DNA of 64,000 bases from Eutypella sp. D-1 (Eukaryota > Ascomycota > Sordariomycetes > Xylariales > Diatrypaceae), in the NCBI GenBank assembly GCA_023313575.1, contig JAJTTP010000007.1, forward strand, positions 1,550,001-1,614,000, given 5' to 3'. The notes under the pieces are model-generated. The model was not told the DNA's origin, made no database searches, and saw only the letters and a list, made by a program, of their open reading frames with translations. The position numbers were made by a program, and so were the translations under genes. This document shows, piece by piece, positions 11,208 to 24,400 of the stretch. Positions within the stretch are counted from its first letter, which is position 1. Each line of letters begins with the position of its first letter.

Positions 11208-12142
11208 TCGGCTTGGCCTGATGATCTCGATCAGACGTTCAGACGTTCCTGACAAATGTTCAGTTCAATTCCGGGCACCGCATGAGAGCTCCTGGTGCGA
11301 CGTGCGCTGTGGTGCGATTGCGCTTGGCCGCTGGGCGGCTGCCAGCCTGTGGCCAGCAACCTCTTTGCTTGGCAATAGCTGTCACATAAAAGGATCATCA
11401 TGGGGTAGGTGAACTAGTAGCCTGTTCTATTTACTTCTTGCTCTTCAAGAGGTATTCCGTGGATGGGACAACAGGCCTTGATAAATGCATAGATTCCGAA
11501 TGATCCCTCATCCCTCTATTGGTGGCGTGAATATCCGCTGGTGGCGAGAATATTGTCAGATTCTGATAGTAGGGACGAAAAGGAGCTGTGGTAGGGTTCT
11601 ATATTGGTCAATGCTAAAGATCGACTCGTACCAAAAACGTTCTTCTGCCGGTACTGGAGCTGTCTAGGACTTCAAGCGACGCAATGTCTTGAACCTCTCG
11701 CCACGCATTAAGTCACATTCCTTCTCATGTTCTCAGCTCGAGCGCCGAAACACCTGGGCTTACTCCTACTATGTTCATTGACAAGACTGTTCGTGCGCGA
11801 ATGAGGCATGCAAAGAGGCCTTTTCCTAAATGCATGGGTCTAGCTCGCCTTCGAAGTAAAGCAAGGTTTAATCGCATAACTAACTCCAGTCTGGGGATAT
11901 TCGTACGAGGCAGATACTACATAGTAGAAGGCCGAAGCCCCCCCCCCCCCCCCATCCATTCGCGCAGCGCCGTTTTCGATAAGTAGACAGGCTATGGGAG
12001 ACAGTCACGGAACATCCCCATCGATTGAGATGGTGAAAAATCCGGGCAAGACCAACAACGTAGACTTCTCTCAATAATCAATGTCAAAAACAAGACAGCA
12101 TTATCCCACTTAAACACACCTAGGTATTTCTTATATAAGAGG

Positions 12143-12152
12143 TACCTAGGTA
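12143..12152. repeat. Palindromic decamer TACCTAGGTA (copy 1)
   Basis: Perfect 10-base palindrome in gene-free sequence. A nine-of-ten copy, CACCTAGGTA, lies 26 bp upstream at 12117-12126. Confidence 0.7.
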
Positions 12153-12612
12153 TTAGCATGGTAATTGCTCCGAAGAGAAGTGATACATTAAGGAATGCAC
12201 GTGACATATACGGAGTATGTAGCCAGTAACTTGGACTACAAACAATACATACTAATGCTACTTAGCGTAGCGTGTTTTATCTCTTATCTTATCGATTGTT
12301 TAACCACAAATCCCACAAAGACATTTGGAAAGGATAAACACCGGCAAATTTTCGACCGCACTAGCCCCATTACCAGCAGCTTCCCCACTTTCACCCACTT
12401 ACGCTTAGTGCACTGCACACCACAGCAAATCCCACCACAGAGAAAAGACAATTGCGAAATTCCTCACTCCCCCGTCTTTTTTCGTGAGCCGAAATTTCTC
12501 TTATCCGGAAACAACAATCAACCCGACCACCCAACAACGGCCCACCACCTCATATTATCGCGACGACACACCCACCTCCTCCCCCGCCCAGAACACATCA
12601 AAAGTCGCAAAA

Positions 12613-13199
12613 ATGGTGAACATTCCGAAGACGAGAAAGACCTATTGCCGTGGTGGCGACTGCAAGAAGCACACGCTTCACAAGGTTACCCAATACAGTA
12701 CGTTTTTTTAATCGAGAATACAGAGGGGGGGATGATGATGATGACGGTGATGGTGATGGGGGGAGTTGAAGAGAAAAATTCAAGAGGAAAATGAAGAGAA
12801 AGGCAGAGATACAGAGAGAGGGAGAACAGGGAGGTGGGAAGAAAGAAAATACAATATTCTAACATTATTTCTTCTTTCCCACAGAGGCGGGCAAGGCCTC
12901 TGCCTTCGCGCAGGGTAAGCGTCGTTACGACCGCAAGCAGTCCGGTTACGGTGGTCAGACCAAGCCGGTTTTCCACAAGAAGGCGAAGACGACCAAGAAG
13001 ATTGTCCTGCGGCTAGAATGCTCCTCATGCAAGACCAAGAAGCAGCTTCCTATCAAGCGATGCAAGCACTTCGAGCTCGGGTACGTTTTTATGTTGTTGT
13101 CGTGATTCCTATTTCTTGCCCAACCTGTTGAATACTGACGGGTGTTGGAAAAATTACAGCGGTGACAAGAAGACGAAGGGTGCGGCTCTCGTCTTCTAA
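12613..13199 (+). CDS. RPL42: 60S ribosomal protein eL42 (L44/L36a type)
   Basis: Three exons (12613-12697, 12885-13080, 13160-13199) with introns of 187 and 79 nt give 106 residues, the exact length of the family. The zinc ribbon is seen as C12-x4-C17 and the later pair CSSCKTKK, with the typical lysine-rich composition. The protein sits in the large subunit next to the E site. Residue 56 is proline ([11 protein letters not shown]), the residue found in cycloheximide-sensitive fungi; resistant species and mutants often carry glutamine there. The short first exon and large first intron are common in fungal ribosomal protein genes. The gene converges with PLS1, 4.3 kb away. Confidence 0.97.
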
Positions 13200-16100
13200 G
13201 CGATCAGCAGAACGAAAATGGGAGAAGGGGAAGAAGGAAGGAATAGGGGAATGGAATAGAGATGGACGTGGAGGTAGAGGTGGAGGAAAGAGGATGATCG
13301 ATCAGCATCGCGACGACAACAACAATGACGACGACGAATGTTGGCACCACCTCACGGAGCCGAATACGCGGAGGAAACCTCACACATCCGCGTTGATGAT
13401 GGCCCGTTGGCATGGAGGAGGTCCTGCCCGGTTAGGAGGTTTCGGACTACGCTTCTTGCATGGAATTACTAGGTCTGGAGTTCGGTCTCGCTTTACCAAT
13501 AGAACTCGCAGTTGGTCTGCGGATTCGTGCCCGATGCCTCCAGGTTGCCTCGGTTTCTTCTTCTGCCTTCCGTCATGATCACTCTCGCAGCTTCTATGTC
13601 TCGTGACTAGCAAACCATTCCTCGACCTCCCCCCCCTCCTCCCCTTGGAATGATGACGTTATGACGGTTTCAAAGACTTGGACTGCAGTCCGCATACGAT
13701 GCCATTTCTGTAATTATACCAGGTACACTGTGAAGTCAAGCTGAGCCTGGTCCTTCCGCATATGGCATATGTTTTCGTCGACGGATCTGGTTGCCAAGTA
13801 ATCACGCCCTCATTGTAATATGTGTGCAAGCGTATATACCTCACGCACGCGCGCACCCGAAAGTCAACTCATAGAAATCAATCAGCTTGCTTTGCTTACT
13901 CTGTATGCCTCGACGTCGTATCTATTACGGTGGCGCCCGCACGGCAGCATTCTGTAGTAGGATAGCAAGTCGGTCAAGCGAAGAGTGCGGATAATCCCCA
14001 TCCAGCCCGCCCACGTGCCTGTTACAAGTATCGAAGTCGCGTAGAATCAAGGGCTATACGGCCGGTGGATAGATAATACGCCACATAACGGCAACCATCG
14101 TAGACTATGGCTACACGATTGATGCTACTTTTCCTATACATTGCGATTCACGCCAGCGAATAGACGACGAGTAAACCATATACTTCTCAACATGCTTAGC
14201 ACAGCGGCCCCTAATAGGATAAAGAGAGGAAAGCTTCCACGTCCGAAGCCTGGAGAAGTTCCCGTTGAGTATAAGTCTATCAACAGAACTGCCGAAGCTT
14301 GGAGAGTCCATAGACTCTGGGGAACCAGGAAACATCGAGGCTGTTCGAAAACTATCTCATACTCACCTACCTAGAGGCCCTAAGGTGGTCAAGTCGTCCA
14401 GTTGACCCCTAGCTATTAGACCTGAAGTACGAACAACGATATAGGCACGTCTAATGATGGTGGGCAATGAGTGTGCCATGTACCCCTGGAGCTATCTATA
14501 TCACAATTCTCCCTCGGCCTTTCGCCCCAGTGAGCTCCTCTTTGCGTGTACCATGAGAGGTGTAATTGTATTCGTTATGATCGAGTGACCAGGACATAGC
14601 CTAGGTGTATATAGAAGAGGTCCCCCGGACCGCTCAATCAGGGAAGGGGTTGCATATCTGCCTTCATATCGATGAGGAGAAGGTAACAAAGGAGTGTTAT
14701 AGACTACCGGTTTTATCGCCTCCCTAAAAGGTAGATGGTGACGAATACGATCACCGCGATGCCATAAATACTCCTCACAGAACATCGATCACTTCACAGA
14801 TACCTTTCCTCACTCAACACTTCCGTTATTCCCCATATATTCGAGCCTTGGGACTGAAGAGGGCAAGACCAGGCTTCGACTGTAATCAGCCGGTAGATAA
14901 TTATAGCTAGGAAAGTGGTTAGAGATAGAACCAACAAGCGGCCTGGTATCTAAGACTTTACCGAGCCTTCTCCTTCCGTTGCAGTTCGTGCGAGCGGCTT
15001 ACAAACCCGTCACTCGCAGCAACTTCATGAGGATACGGTCCCATGGTTCTAGCTAGCCTCGAACCGCCTCTCGCTCACAGGTCTAACGGGCCCGACGCGA
15101 CATTTACAGCCTTCGTGCTAGCGTCAGCGAAGGCAAGGCCAAAATATCCAAGGCTCTCAGACTCGTCTACTTCATTCGTGGCTTGCCTGTGCATACCACC
15201 AGTAATCGGCTGCAATAAACACCAGCTCTTCCGCTCTTAGTACTGCAATACGGCAGCAAGAACCACTCATCAAGAAGTACGTGCGCTTGCTGATCGACAT
15301 GTCAACTTCGGTTGACATTTACGAAGGAGATTGGACAGATGACGGTCAATATAACTATACGACTTTTGGTATCATTAGCGACCTCGTCCTCGGCGGGGTA
15401 CTACCTCAAAACCCCATGATGCCACCCCTAGATCGCCTTTATCATGGGATAAGACCCCTATTTCTCTCTCCGTCTCCTCCATGTTCTACGTTTTATTGAT
15501 GACTAGTGCCTTCACACATCTTATTTTATTCCCTATCTTTCTATTTATAAGGAGAGTAGCTGCTATCCGGAGAATCCCTTTTCTTGTAATGGACAATTAC
15601 AGCTTAACCTACGCGAAGATGGGGGGTTATTCTCGCCAACGACCGCAGAGACTGGATCGGCAGACCGAACCACCTTCTCCGGGGCAATACCCCCCTCCCC
15701 CGACCGTGCATCTGACGTAAGACATTGGGGAAGCGCATTGATAGGACATACCGACTAGCTATTGTGTCGTGTTCGTGTGTAACTATTGACAGACACTGTA
15801 TTCTCTTCCTGGAAATTTCGATTCTAGTTCTTGCCGGATATCAGCATAAGTAGCCACACACATTTGGTGATTCTTTCTAGGCCATCTCCATTACCATTGA
15901 CAGGGTATGAGTATAGCCAAGTCAAAGTGATAACCACTCTTAGCACACGATTGGAGAAATATATTGACATCAGACGTCCGTCAAAATTAACGGAGAATTT
16001 CATATCGCCGTCAGTAATTAATCGATATATGTGTTCCAGATCTGACACATGCATGCAAGCTAGAATTTTCCGACGCCTGGTTACTTGTTGGAAAATGGGG

Positions 16101-17525
16101 CGTGTTCGCCCCCCTTTATTCTTCTGGAAACAATGTAAGAGACTGTATTTCAGTTCCAAGTCAGATAATTCGGTACAACATAAGCCTCAAGAGTTTCCAC
16201 TGCCAGTGACCACATCTAGGCACAAGCCATGTTGGCACAATATGATTTACATCCCTTGAGGTGTAACAATTATGTCTCCGATAGACATAGACAGGAAGTG
16301 GAGAGTGAGGAGAAGCGCTTAATATGTGAATGTGAGACAGGATGCTACCCACTACCTATTTATCTAGCGTACGGCATGTTGGTCTCATCGCGCGACATGG
16401 CGCCCAAGGGCGCACGAAGATATTACTGTACCACTTCTGCTCAATAATCAGCAATCTGTGAATATGATGTTAGAGATATCTACAGATAGCTGGCTTATCT
16501 TGCTTCCACACCCCTTTCCTTGCCGTCGCTGGGGGACATTACGAGGTTGCCAGCCAGGTTAAGCCAAAACCAGTCGGCTAGGCCACCAGAAGCCGTAAAC
16601 CCCATATTGACCTGCTTAGTATAGTTCTAGAAGCGCGTAGAAGGAGACATGCAGGCTCTTTAGATTGCATATTACAGAGGTGTCTTACTTCCTAGAAGGG
16701 GGGGGAGGGGGGGCACAGGAGACGGCCGCTGTGCTTTTCCTTGATGGACCTGAGTGGTGCTACCGGAAGAACAAGCCATATCTGCTGAGTGAATAGAGGC
16801 TGATAAGTGAGGGGAAAGTGATGGATCATGTCAACCTGGCTTATATACTGTGTAATTCTCTGGGCACAAGGCCACCAAGGACTAGGTTCAACATCGATAA
16901 GTCTAAATGAGCAGGACAAAAGTTGTAGGAAAGGATCAGGCGTGTAGAATGGCCGCCCAGTGGTGCTCATGTAATAGCCAATCCGAATGATACTTCATTC
17001 ACCGGCTGCATACGCTTACATAGGAGTGAGCCATTATAAGGTGTATCAATGGTAGGTGCATCTGCAGTAAAGAGGCTCGCGCGAGGACATTGGCTCTGCA
17101 GACCAAGGTCCGCTATGCCCGGGGACGAGTCACGATGAAACGGTAACGGGTGTGGGAAACATCATGCCTTCACATACATGAACATCTACTACATATCTCC
17201 CCTGCGTGACGTGCCCTTCCTTCCCCTAACTGCTTGCATGGCTTGCCCTGTTCGCGACGCCCCGCCTCCTCCACCCGTCCGCTGATCTCTAATGAAAAAG
17301 AACTCCGGTGCTCGAATCAAAGCAAACGCTCACCACCTAAAAAAAATGAACAGATCAAAACGGAATGCCCAACCATCGCGATTAAAACCCCCCGTAGCAC
17401 CGTTCGGTTAGATCCATCGCATCGTTAGCGGAGCGACAGGACGAGACGAGTTTATATCTAAATAGACATAGCTCTACGTAGCCTCCCCTTAGTATTTTCA
17501 TCCTTTCCGTGGCCTTTTTCCGTCA
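13200..17525. other. 4.3-kb gene-free interval, with a P450-like relic
   Basis: No intact gene between the convergent eL42 and PLS1 genes. Frames are short and full of stops. The relic at 15236-15690 is annotated separately. A piece near 14200-14340 (GKLPRPKPG, then TAEAWR) may be an N-terminal remnant of the same gene, but this is weak. A G-rich run lies at 16697-16714. Confidence 0.5.
15236..15690 (+). pseudogene. Decayed cytochrome P450-like fragment
   Basis: In one frame from about 15248 the translation reads IRQQEPLIKKYVRLLI and then, after a degraded stretch, DDGQYNYTTFGIISDLVLGG. This matches the helix C to E region of fungal benzoate/isotrichodermin-type P450s, whose consensus is roughly QEPxIxxYVDLLI then YNFTTFDIIGDLxFG. 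It continues as LDRLYHGIRPLF (compare YHPW). After a frame change it gives RRIPFLV and QRLDRQTEPPS (compare RRLDRxTDRPDF). No N-terminal anchor, oxygen-binding helix or heme cysteine motif was found, so this is a fragment. The assignment is by eye and needs a profile search. Confidence 0.45.
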
Positions 17526-18459
17526 TCAGAAGGCGCCACGGGCACCCCTCTTCTCGTCGATGTGGCGGTAGCGCTCGCGCTCCTTGCGGTCCTTGAGCAG
17601 AGCGGCGATAGCGACGACAAGCAGGGCCTGGATGGCAACCATGCCGAAGACGGCGGTGAAGATGTTGTCAACAAAGGTGTTGCCGAAGGAGGTCAGGGGC
17701 GCGACGCAGCCCTGAACGAGGGCGGCAGCGGCGGGGCTCGGGCACGACGGGTTCACGACGAAGGGCGGCGACGTGCTATCCAGGTAACCGCAGCATTGGA
17801 ACTACCGCGAAAATAAAGGGGTTAGTCAGATCCATTACATAGTCATCCGGCCTGATCGATGGATCGGAATGCCTGCGGATTGGCGGCGGACACCAAAATT
17901 TCCGGGGTTTGGGCTGGGTTACTCACGGCGGTCTGCATGAGGCCCTGGACGGCGTCGGTCTGATCGTTCCAGATGTTGGAGAAGTTCTCGCGCATCTTCA
18001 GGGTGACAAGCCACAGGTCGAGGCCGATGGCCATGGTCATGATGGCGTTGACGACGATCAGGTAGCCGGCGGCCTTCAGCCAGGTACGGCTGCCGGTGGC
18101 AAGGCCCGGGAGCGTGATTATGAAGGTGATGAAGGAGAAGATGGCGTTGGCGATACCGGCTATACTCGGCGTGGGCGGTCCCAGAACGTCAGCACAGCCC
18201 TTGCACACATACACTCGACTACCTGCAACTCTCGGGGCGATCTTCGTTCCAGTCCCCACAAAAGCCCGGCGGTGATGTTCGCTATCTTACCATTAAAGGG
18301 GAATGACCGATACAATAGGTCGCGAGCGGCTTCCCGTCCCTCGGTAGGCTCTTCGAAGCAGGTCTGGCGCACAATGACGCAGAAACCCAACATGATGGCT
18401 CCCATGGAGACGAATAGGCCGTCGGCGACCATGAAGGACGCAAGTACTTTGTTCACCAT
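17526..18459 (-). CDS. PLS1: Fungal tetraspanin PLS1
   Basis: Three minus-strand exons (18459-18291, 18159-17927, 17801-17526; introns of 131 and 125 nt) give 225 residues, the standard PLS1 length. Four membrane helices are visible: residues about 5-30, 60-80 (AGIANAIFSFITFIITLPG), 88-110, and 175-200 (TAVFGMVAIQALLVVAIAAL). The large extracellular loop carries the tetraspanin CCG motif (C137, C138, G139) plus C154 and C166. The C-terminal tail has the family signature LKDRKERERYRHIDEK. From studies of other fungi, PLS1 works with the NADPH oxidase Nox2 to set up a polar outgrowth. It is needed for appressorial penetration in plant pathogens and for ascospore germination in Podospora. The second splice removes the only stop in the middle of the loop and restores FQCCGY, which supports the model. 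An 11.2-kb gap separates its start from that of MCM1. Confidence 0.94.
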
Positions 18460-21400
18460 TTTGTCCGAGAATTATTCGAGATTATATAGGCTTTTTATTT
18501 CTTCGGTATTCGTCGTAGTCGTGGTATTCGTCGTTCGTGGAGACCTGCGTACTCAAAAACCACACACTTCCTACCGAACACTATCTCTTTCTCTGATTCC
18601 CAGAATTTTTCTTGATTTTTTTCCTGACTTTTTTTCTAGCTTTCCTAAGTTAAGCTCAAATTCGTATTTTGAAATCGAACAACTCGACGGCCGGCGTCGT
18701 CGTGTGAGAATGATAAAGAAGGTCGTATTAACTCGCGCTGTCGAAGCGGTACGGAGGGATTGAGACAGCAAGGGGATGACGAGCGAAGAAGCGAAACAGA
18801 AAATAAAAGGAAATAAAAGGAAATAAAGAATGTGGTGTCGAAATCAACCGACCGTATATCAAAAACGGCCTTCCTCGACGACTAGGTCTGAGTGAAGGGG
18901 GCTTAGAAACAAAATGAATTACAAAAAATTGAGAAGAATAGAAGAATGATGAATTAAGACAAAGTTGTATGTATTAGTCTAGAAGGGGAGGAGAGAATAC
19001 GGAATACAGAATACTGCCTGCTCTACTGTTCTGGGTCTGCCATACGCTATGCCATCCATGCGAGACATCGGCGGAGACCGTGACAAGCGCCGGGTCACTA
19101 CCTAGGCTTGCCCTAGAACCTGGACATTTTCCTTGTCTCCTGATTACTAACTACTACCTCTACGTACAATGTTTCAACCCGTTTGACGGCGCCGAAAAGA
19201 GAAGAAGATACATAGACACAGGGTTGCGGTAGATCTGGCGGCAGGGCTGTTCTGCAGATTTCGACCCCGAGACAGATGGGCTGCTGTTCATGATGAGGTT
19301 TGAAATCACCGCCAGGAGAAGCAGAATTTACCACCAATTCCATATATCCATCCTAGTGCATAACGTCAAATTAACTAAATGCCATCGATCACAAACAGGC
19401 CTAGCTAGACTTGTAGGCCTGCAGAACTCTCGTAAACGCCTTGACGCCTCAACGACTTGAAAAAAGTTCAGGGGTCTCGAAGCTATGATGTGACAATCTT
19501 TAACGCTTGATGTTTCATAGTCGTCAGGGGGGTTTCTGTTTGGTTGGTGGCCGTGCCGTGTTCGCGACGAGCCGCCAGCCTAATTAGCCAACCGCTTGGC
19601 CCGCCTAGACACCACAGGGAACAAGGGGGCTTGGGATGGGCTGAGGGGCTGAAAGGGGCCGCTACATAGTCCTTCTCCCCCGTGGCCAGCGTGGTTTTGC
19701 CCAATCATATAAGCCTTGTCTTTCCTCGTCAGTCGGCATCGGCACGAGACAGAATCCAGAATCGGATGTTTTCAGTCTGACATTCGATCGACTCTGTTTT
19801 GAATCCACATGCTTCGTACGTACTAACCGCCTATATACCTACTACCTACTAGACTAATGTCGACTAGACTAGTAATCTATCTGATAATGGCATGGCTGAG
19901 CATGAGCCTCAACTTGAGGCTGACGCATAGACGGAACACTTGGGTATTACTGTGTATGCAGTTGGTGTAGCAGTACTCTGAATACGTCCAATCTGAATAT
20001 CTAACACTGGTGGCTGGAGTTTTCGGCCCCACTACGGAAAGAGTCCCGATCCCGCCCACATGCCGTCTGCCTAAGCCATGCCGTACTTCCCGCTACACAC
20101 CGTCCCAAAGCCCGAGATCTTCGGCATCATTGGCCGCATTGGGTAACAGTGTTTCCGTGTTGAGCTTCAGGCACTGGGAAGTTAGGATAGGTCTATTTTG
20201 CTACCCGAGAGAGCTATCCTACCGTTGACCTTAGAGGTACCCTTCACTATAATTGATATACGCATACACTATACCGTTGACTTCGTCTTCTTAGCCTATC
20301 ATCAATAGAGAGATTCAAAAGATCTCCTGCCAGGGCCTCCACGAAAGAGGCCATGCTAAGCGAAGCGACACATCCGCAGCAAATCTTTATACGCTCGGTG
20401 CCACTCATTCGGGACTTAATAGGTCTCCTATCCGTCCGCTTCCCGCTTCTGGCCATCCCCGGGCGTGACGTGACCGGATAGCGACAGGAAGCCGGCAGTT
20501 GGCGGTGGCCACCTGAAAAAGCCGAAGGTGAGCATCCTTGGCCGACTGGCGGAAGTTCACATATCTAGGCGCGGCACTTCGTGTGCCCCAGGCACCTATG
20601 TAGTTCTTGGCCTCCTCTCCGAATCTTAACGAGCAGAAGACGGCTGCCAGTGCCCAAACCCTGGTGACCCAGGAACCCGGAATCGTGCGACCGTGAGCGA
20701 GGTTCATTGTTCGCCATGCATGTCCCTGTGCGACTCATGGTGACCATCATGCATATGAACAACAGGATTGTTGATCTCTATACCCCTCATCCATCCACTT
20801 TTCACACCTTGCTCCACGTATCACCTACCATTGGAGAAGTGCGGACGGGTTATGAGCGGATGTCAGAAATGAAGGAAGGACGTCTTCTTTGGTAGAGCAA
20901 AGCAGGGCTAGCCCGCGAGCAAGCTCTTCTTGGATTGGGTGCCTGCAATGCTTACCATCATCCTACGTACAGTCATGAGTAAAGGTGCTTGCTAGTCGTG
21001 CAGGTGGCAACATGTTCCCTCCGGGCGTGCTCCTATGCAGGTAGAGAAGATGAGTGCTCACTGCCAACTAGTTCCTAGGTCAGTGACAAATGACGTCTTG
21101 AAGGTCAACACGTCCAGATCGAGTCCGCGCAGGTCGCTTTACAGCTGGACCACCAAGCTACAGACAAGTCCAGGCATATGGAGAAAATTAGGTCAGGCTG
21201 GAGCCGACGGGCTTGCATATAGACTCTGTCGCAGTGTGGCCAAGCCGGTCGCATCACGCAGGGTCACTTGAGTAGTAGTGGGAATGGCACGCTCACGTCT
21301 GTTCGAGATCCGTGCCTGACAGATGGCCACCCAGCCAGTCAGGATCCTCGAGTTACACACATGGGGCATTCCAAATAGCCCAGAGAAGCAATGTAATCGT

Positions 21401-24400
21401 GTCTCAGACAAGCTGCGTTGCTCAATGAAGAGGCGCTCGCGACTCCTTATTGACTACATAAAGGGCCAGATCATTGTTCATAGATCTCTGCCATTGAAAA
21501 GTCGCACGGGCCAGGCAGGTCTATATCTAACTGTCGAGTCTAGGGAAAGCTCGTGCGTTTCATAGATACTAAAATAATTATTTGTTCTTCACTACAGACT
21601 CGACTACTTAGGGACTCGTGCTTGAGCATCGTGATTCGACTCAGCTCCGGCAAGGCGAAGTTCCTCATTCTCAGCGGGCGCCTTAAGGCTCGTGGGATAT
21701 GTTCCTCCGCGCCTTGCCTCATCACGTTAGATTCCATCTGTCAAAAAGGTAGAGCTGACAGGATGAACTAAATGAACTGTTCAGCCAGAGGGCCGTGTGT
21801 CTCGTTTGGCGGACGGGTGATCGGACTCGGCTGCTGATCAGTTGGACGGGACGTTAACGCTGCTACAGAGTATCTACTACTGTATTTAGGGGCCAAAAAC
21901 TACTGCGCATCTAGTTAATGTGAGATTATCAGATCTGCAACTTGCACTTCTATCAACGGATGCTTCATTACAGGTTCAAGTTTGAAGAGCCCGGTAAGTA
22001 GCAATGAGATGAGATCTCCGATCTTATGCATAGTACTTCGTAGTATTGGTATATCACATAAGTCACCTCGTCCAATTTAGGCCAGTTGTTGGAGTTCATC
22101 TTCCTTCAAACAACTACCCACTCACTATGTTGCTACATCTTACATCTATGGATACATAAAAAGCATTTGACCTACAAGTGCGGAATACCTAGTGGCTTTT
22201 GGGGAGGTCTTTTTCCGCCTCGTAATCAGTTGCCCAGTGGTAATCTTGCGAGTGCATTAGGGTACCGCGCCGAGGAACCCCATCCGTCCCACCTTGGTTC
22301 GTCCATCGCATCGCACCCTTGCCCACCACGCCCGCACCACATCTCGGAGAATGAGATAACTAGAGGCGCGCGAATCCCGCATTTCAGAGATCAGCCCGTG
22401 TTCACCCGTAACTCAATCCCCCGTCTCTTTCGCCGATCCAGATGAATGATTCTTTACATATGTGCATGCGTTGTGAATACAAAAGAAACGAAGAGGAGAG
22501 GAGAGGACGATGATACCGCATAAGGACCAGAGACGAGGGACCGCGAATTCATTGCATTTTATTAATCTGTCTTGCCACCTCTAACTGGAGGAGCTTTGAC
22601 ATGCGGTTCGGTTTCACTTAGTGCGTGAAGCCGAGTCGAGGCCGAGCTCAGTGTGTTCGGCGCCGTCTCCGACCTGCCTCTCACTAGCTCTTGTGGTGCT
22701 ATAGTTAGTACCCTGATTGTAAATTGCAACGAGCGCGCAGTGATCGACATATACGCAGTTATAGTATAAACTTAGAGAGAAAACCATATTAGTTCCTGTA
22801 CAATCGCTGGGACCGTGCCAACTAGATGATAAGTCCGTCAGCCCAAGAGGTGACAGGCATCACTACGCCTGATCCTTCGGCCTAGCCCCCAAGCGCGATA
22901 TGATAACATTATGGTACTTGTAATGATGGGCTTACAGCTGTGCATCGTAACAGTGTAGGAGGAGGATGGGGCTCCCAGTGACTACTTAGGTAGACTAGGC
23001 TACCGAGTATAAGGGGCTGGTGCATCATGTCAGGTCTCATGATACGCTACGAAACCGCCTAGATGTCTAGCTACATGCTAGAAGAAAGCTGACAGTATTT
23101 TAGCATCTTGCATCGTTATGCGTGTAGTAGGTAGTCAGGAGGAGCGATGGCGGTGCTATTGACGTGATATTCGCTTTGTTCAAAGCGCAAATATCAGTTC
23201 AGTTCCGGGCCTGGCCTGGTCCGGTCTTGGTCTGGTTGTTCGGTCGTCTGGTTCAAGTCGGACTCGTACGGACTCGTACATTGTAAAAGAAGAGTTACCA
23301 AGTGCCACCCACTCAGCTCCACTCACTCTACCATTCAGGCCATTTCTCCCCATGTGCTGTTTACCCTGGTACCTTGTATGTATGCACTCGTAGTTTGGTA
23401 CTTTCTATAAGCGTGCAAGCGGTTCCCCTATCTGGACTCTTGGAACGATCTTATTGGATGTTGCTGTCCGTAAGTCGCCCCCCAAAGGATGACCAAACCT
23501 AGTCCTATTAGAGTAGGTGAAGTCGGGCATGTGTGAGGTCAACTTCGTGATTCTGTACCTAAGGCAACCAGGTACCTACCTACGTCCGGGACGCGATGGC
23601 TGGCTATACGGCAGAGCGTCCGTATGGATTCCCTATTCCCTTACCTTATACATGTGTATCAATAATCGGATCTACCTTACAGATGCATGTGGTATGTCGC
23701 GGTAGAGAGATAGATAGATACCCGGCAGTGTCCATCCAGGTCCCGTCCACTCTCTGACCAAGAACTGAATTGAACTGAACCGGCGCGGCGCGATGCGCTG
23801 CGGTGCGGTGCAGATGGCCAAGCAGGCAAGGCCCGCATACCATGGGTGCAACCAACTGACAGGACGGGGCTGCACACAGGCATACAGGCAGACATGCGAG
23901 GTCGCCCGAGATGCGGTGCTGATTGGCGTTTCGCGTTCTATAGTGTGCCAAGCCGCATATATAGTTGGGCAAGGTTCGTCTATGCAAGTGGTGGCTTTGT
24001 ATGTACAGTACGTTATCTAGACTCGGTACTGAAAGATCAAGGAGTACTTGTTTCTTACTCCGTGTACACCTGGCAAAGGATAGTTTGCAACCCGGTAGAG
24101 AACCCTGGACTTTCCTTAGGCAGACAAGCATCAATCCATCTATATATGAGCGGACTAAAGATATCCAGCGTAGAAATCCAAGCTAGTAAGATATATCGGC
24201 ATCATAGTATCGGCTGAAAGATAGCGTCTAAAATATAATGAAAGCCGGCCGAGTCTAAAGTCCCATTTCCCAATCCCTCATATATAATATACCTGCATAG
24301 GTGGGTGCGTTGAAACATGGTGTATGCGTGTGTGTGTGCGAGTGTGCGTGTAAGAAAGACTCATGGGGGGGGGGATAGGGGTAGACGGTTATCTGCAACG

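Larger units (their letters stand above)
9965..12612. other. 2.6-kb gap between copper transporter and eL42 promoters
   Basis: No intact gene. A run of 16 C lies at 11938-11953. A coding-like but broken piece is annotated separately at 10873-11207. Two TACCTAGGTA-type palindromes occur near 12117 and 12143. The last 250 bp, rich in CA and CCAC, should hold the eL42 promoter. Confidence 0.5.

Noticed and set aside
16229..16700. Heme-binding or C-terminal part of the P450 relic
   Set aside because: Read both strands for the FxxGxRxCxG pattern and found none.
13200..17525. RIP-mutated transposon
   Set aside because: Stop-rich sequence was suggestive, but dinucleotide ratios were not computed and no transposon remnant was recognised.
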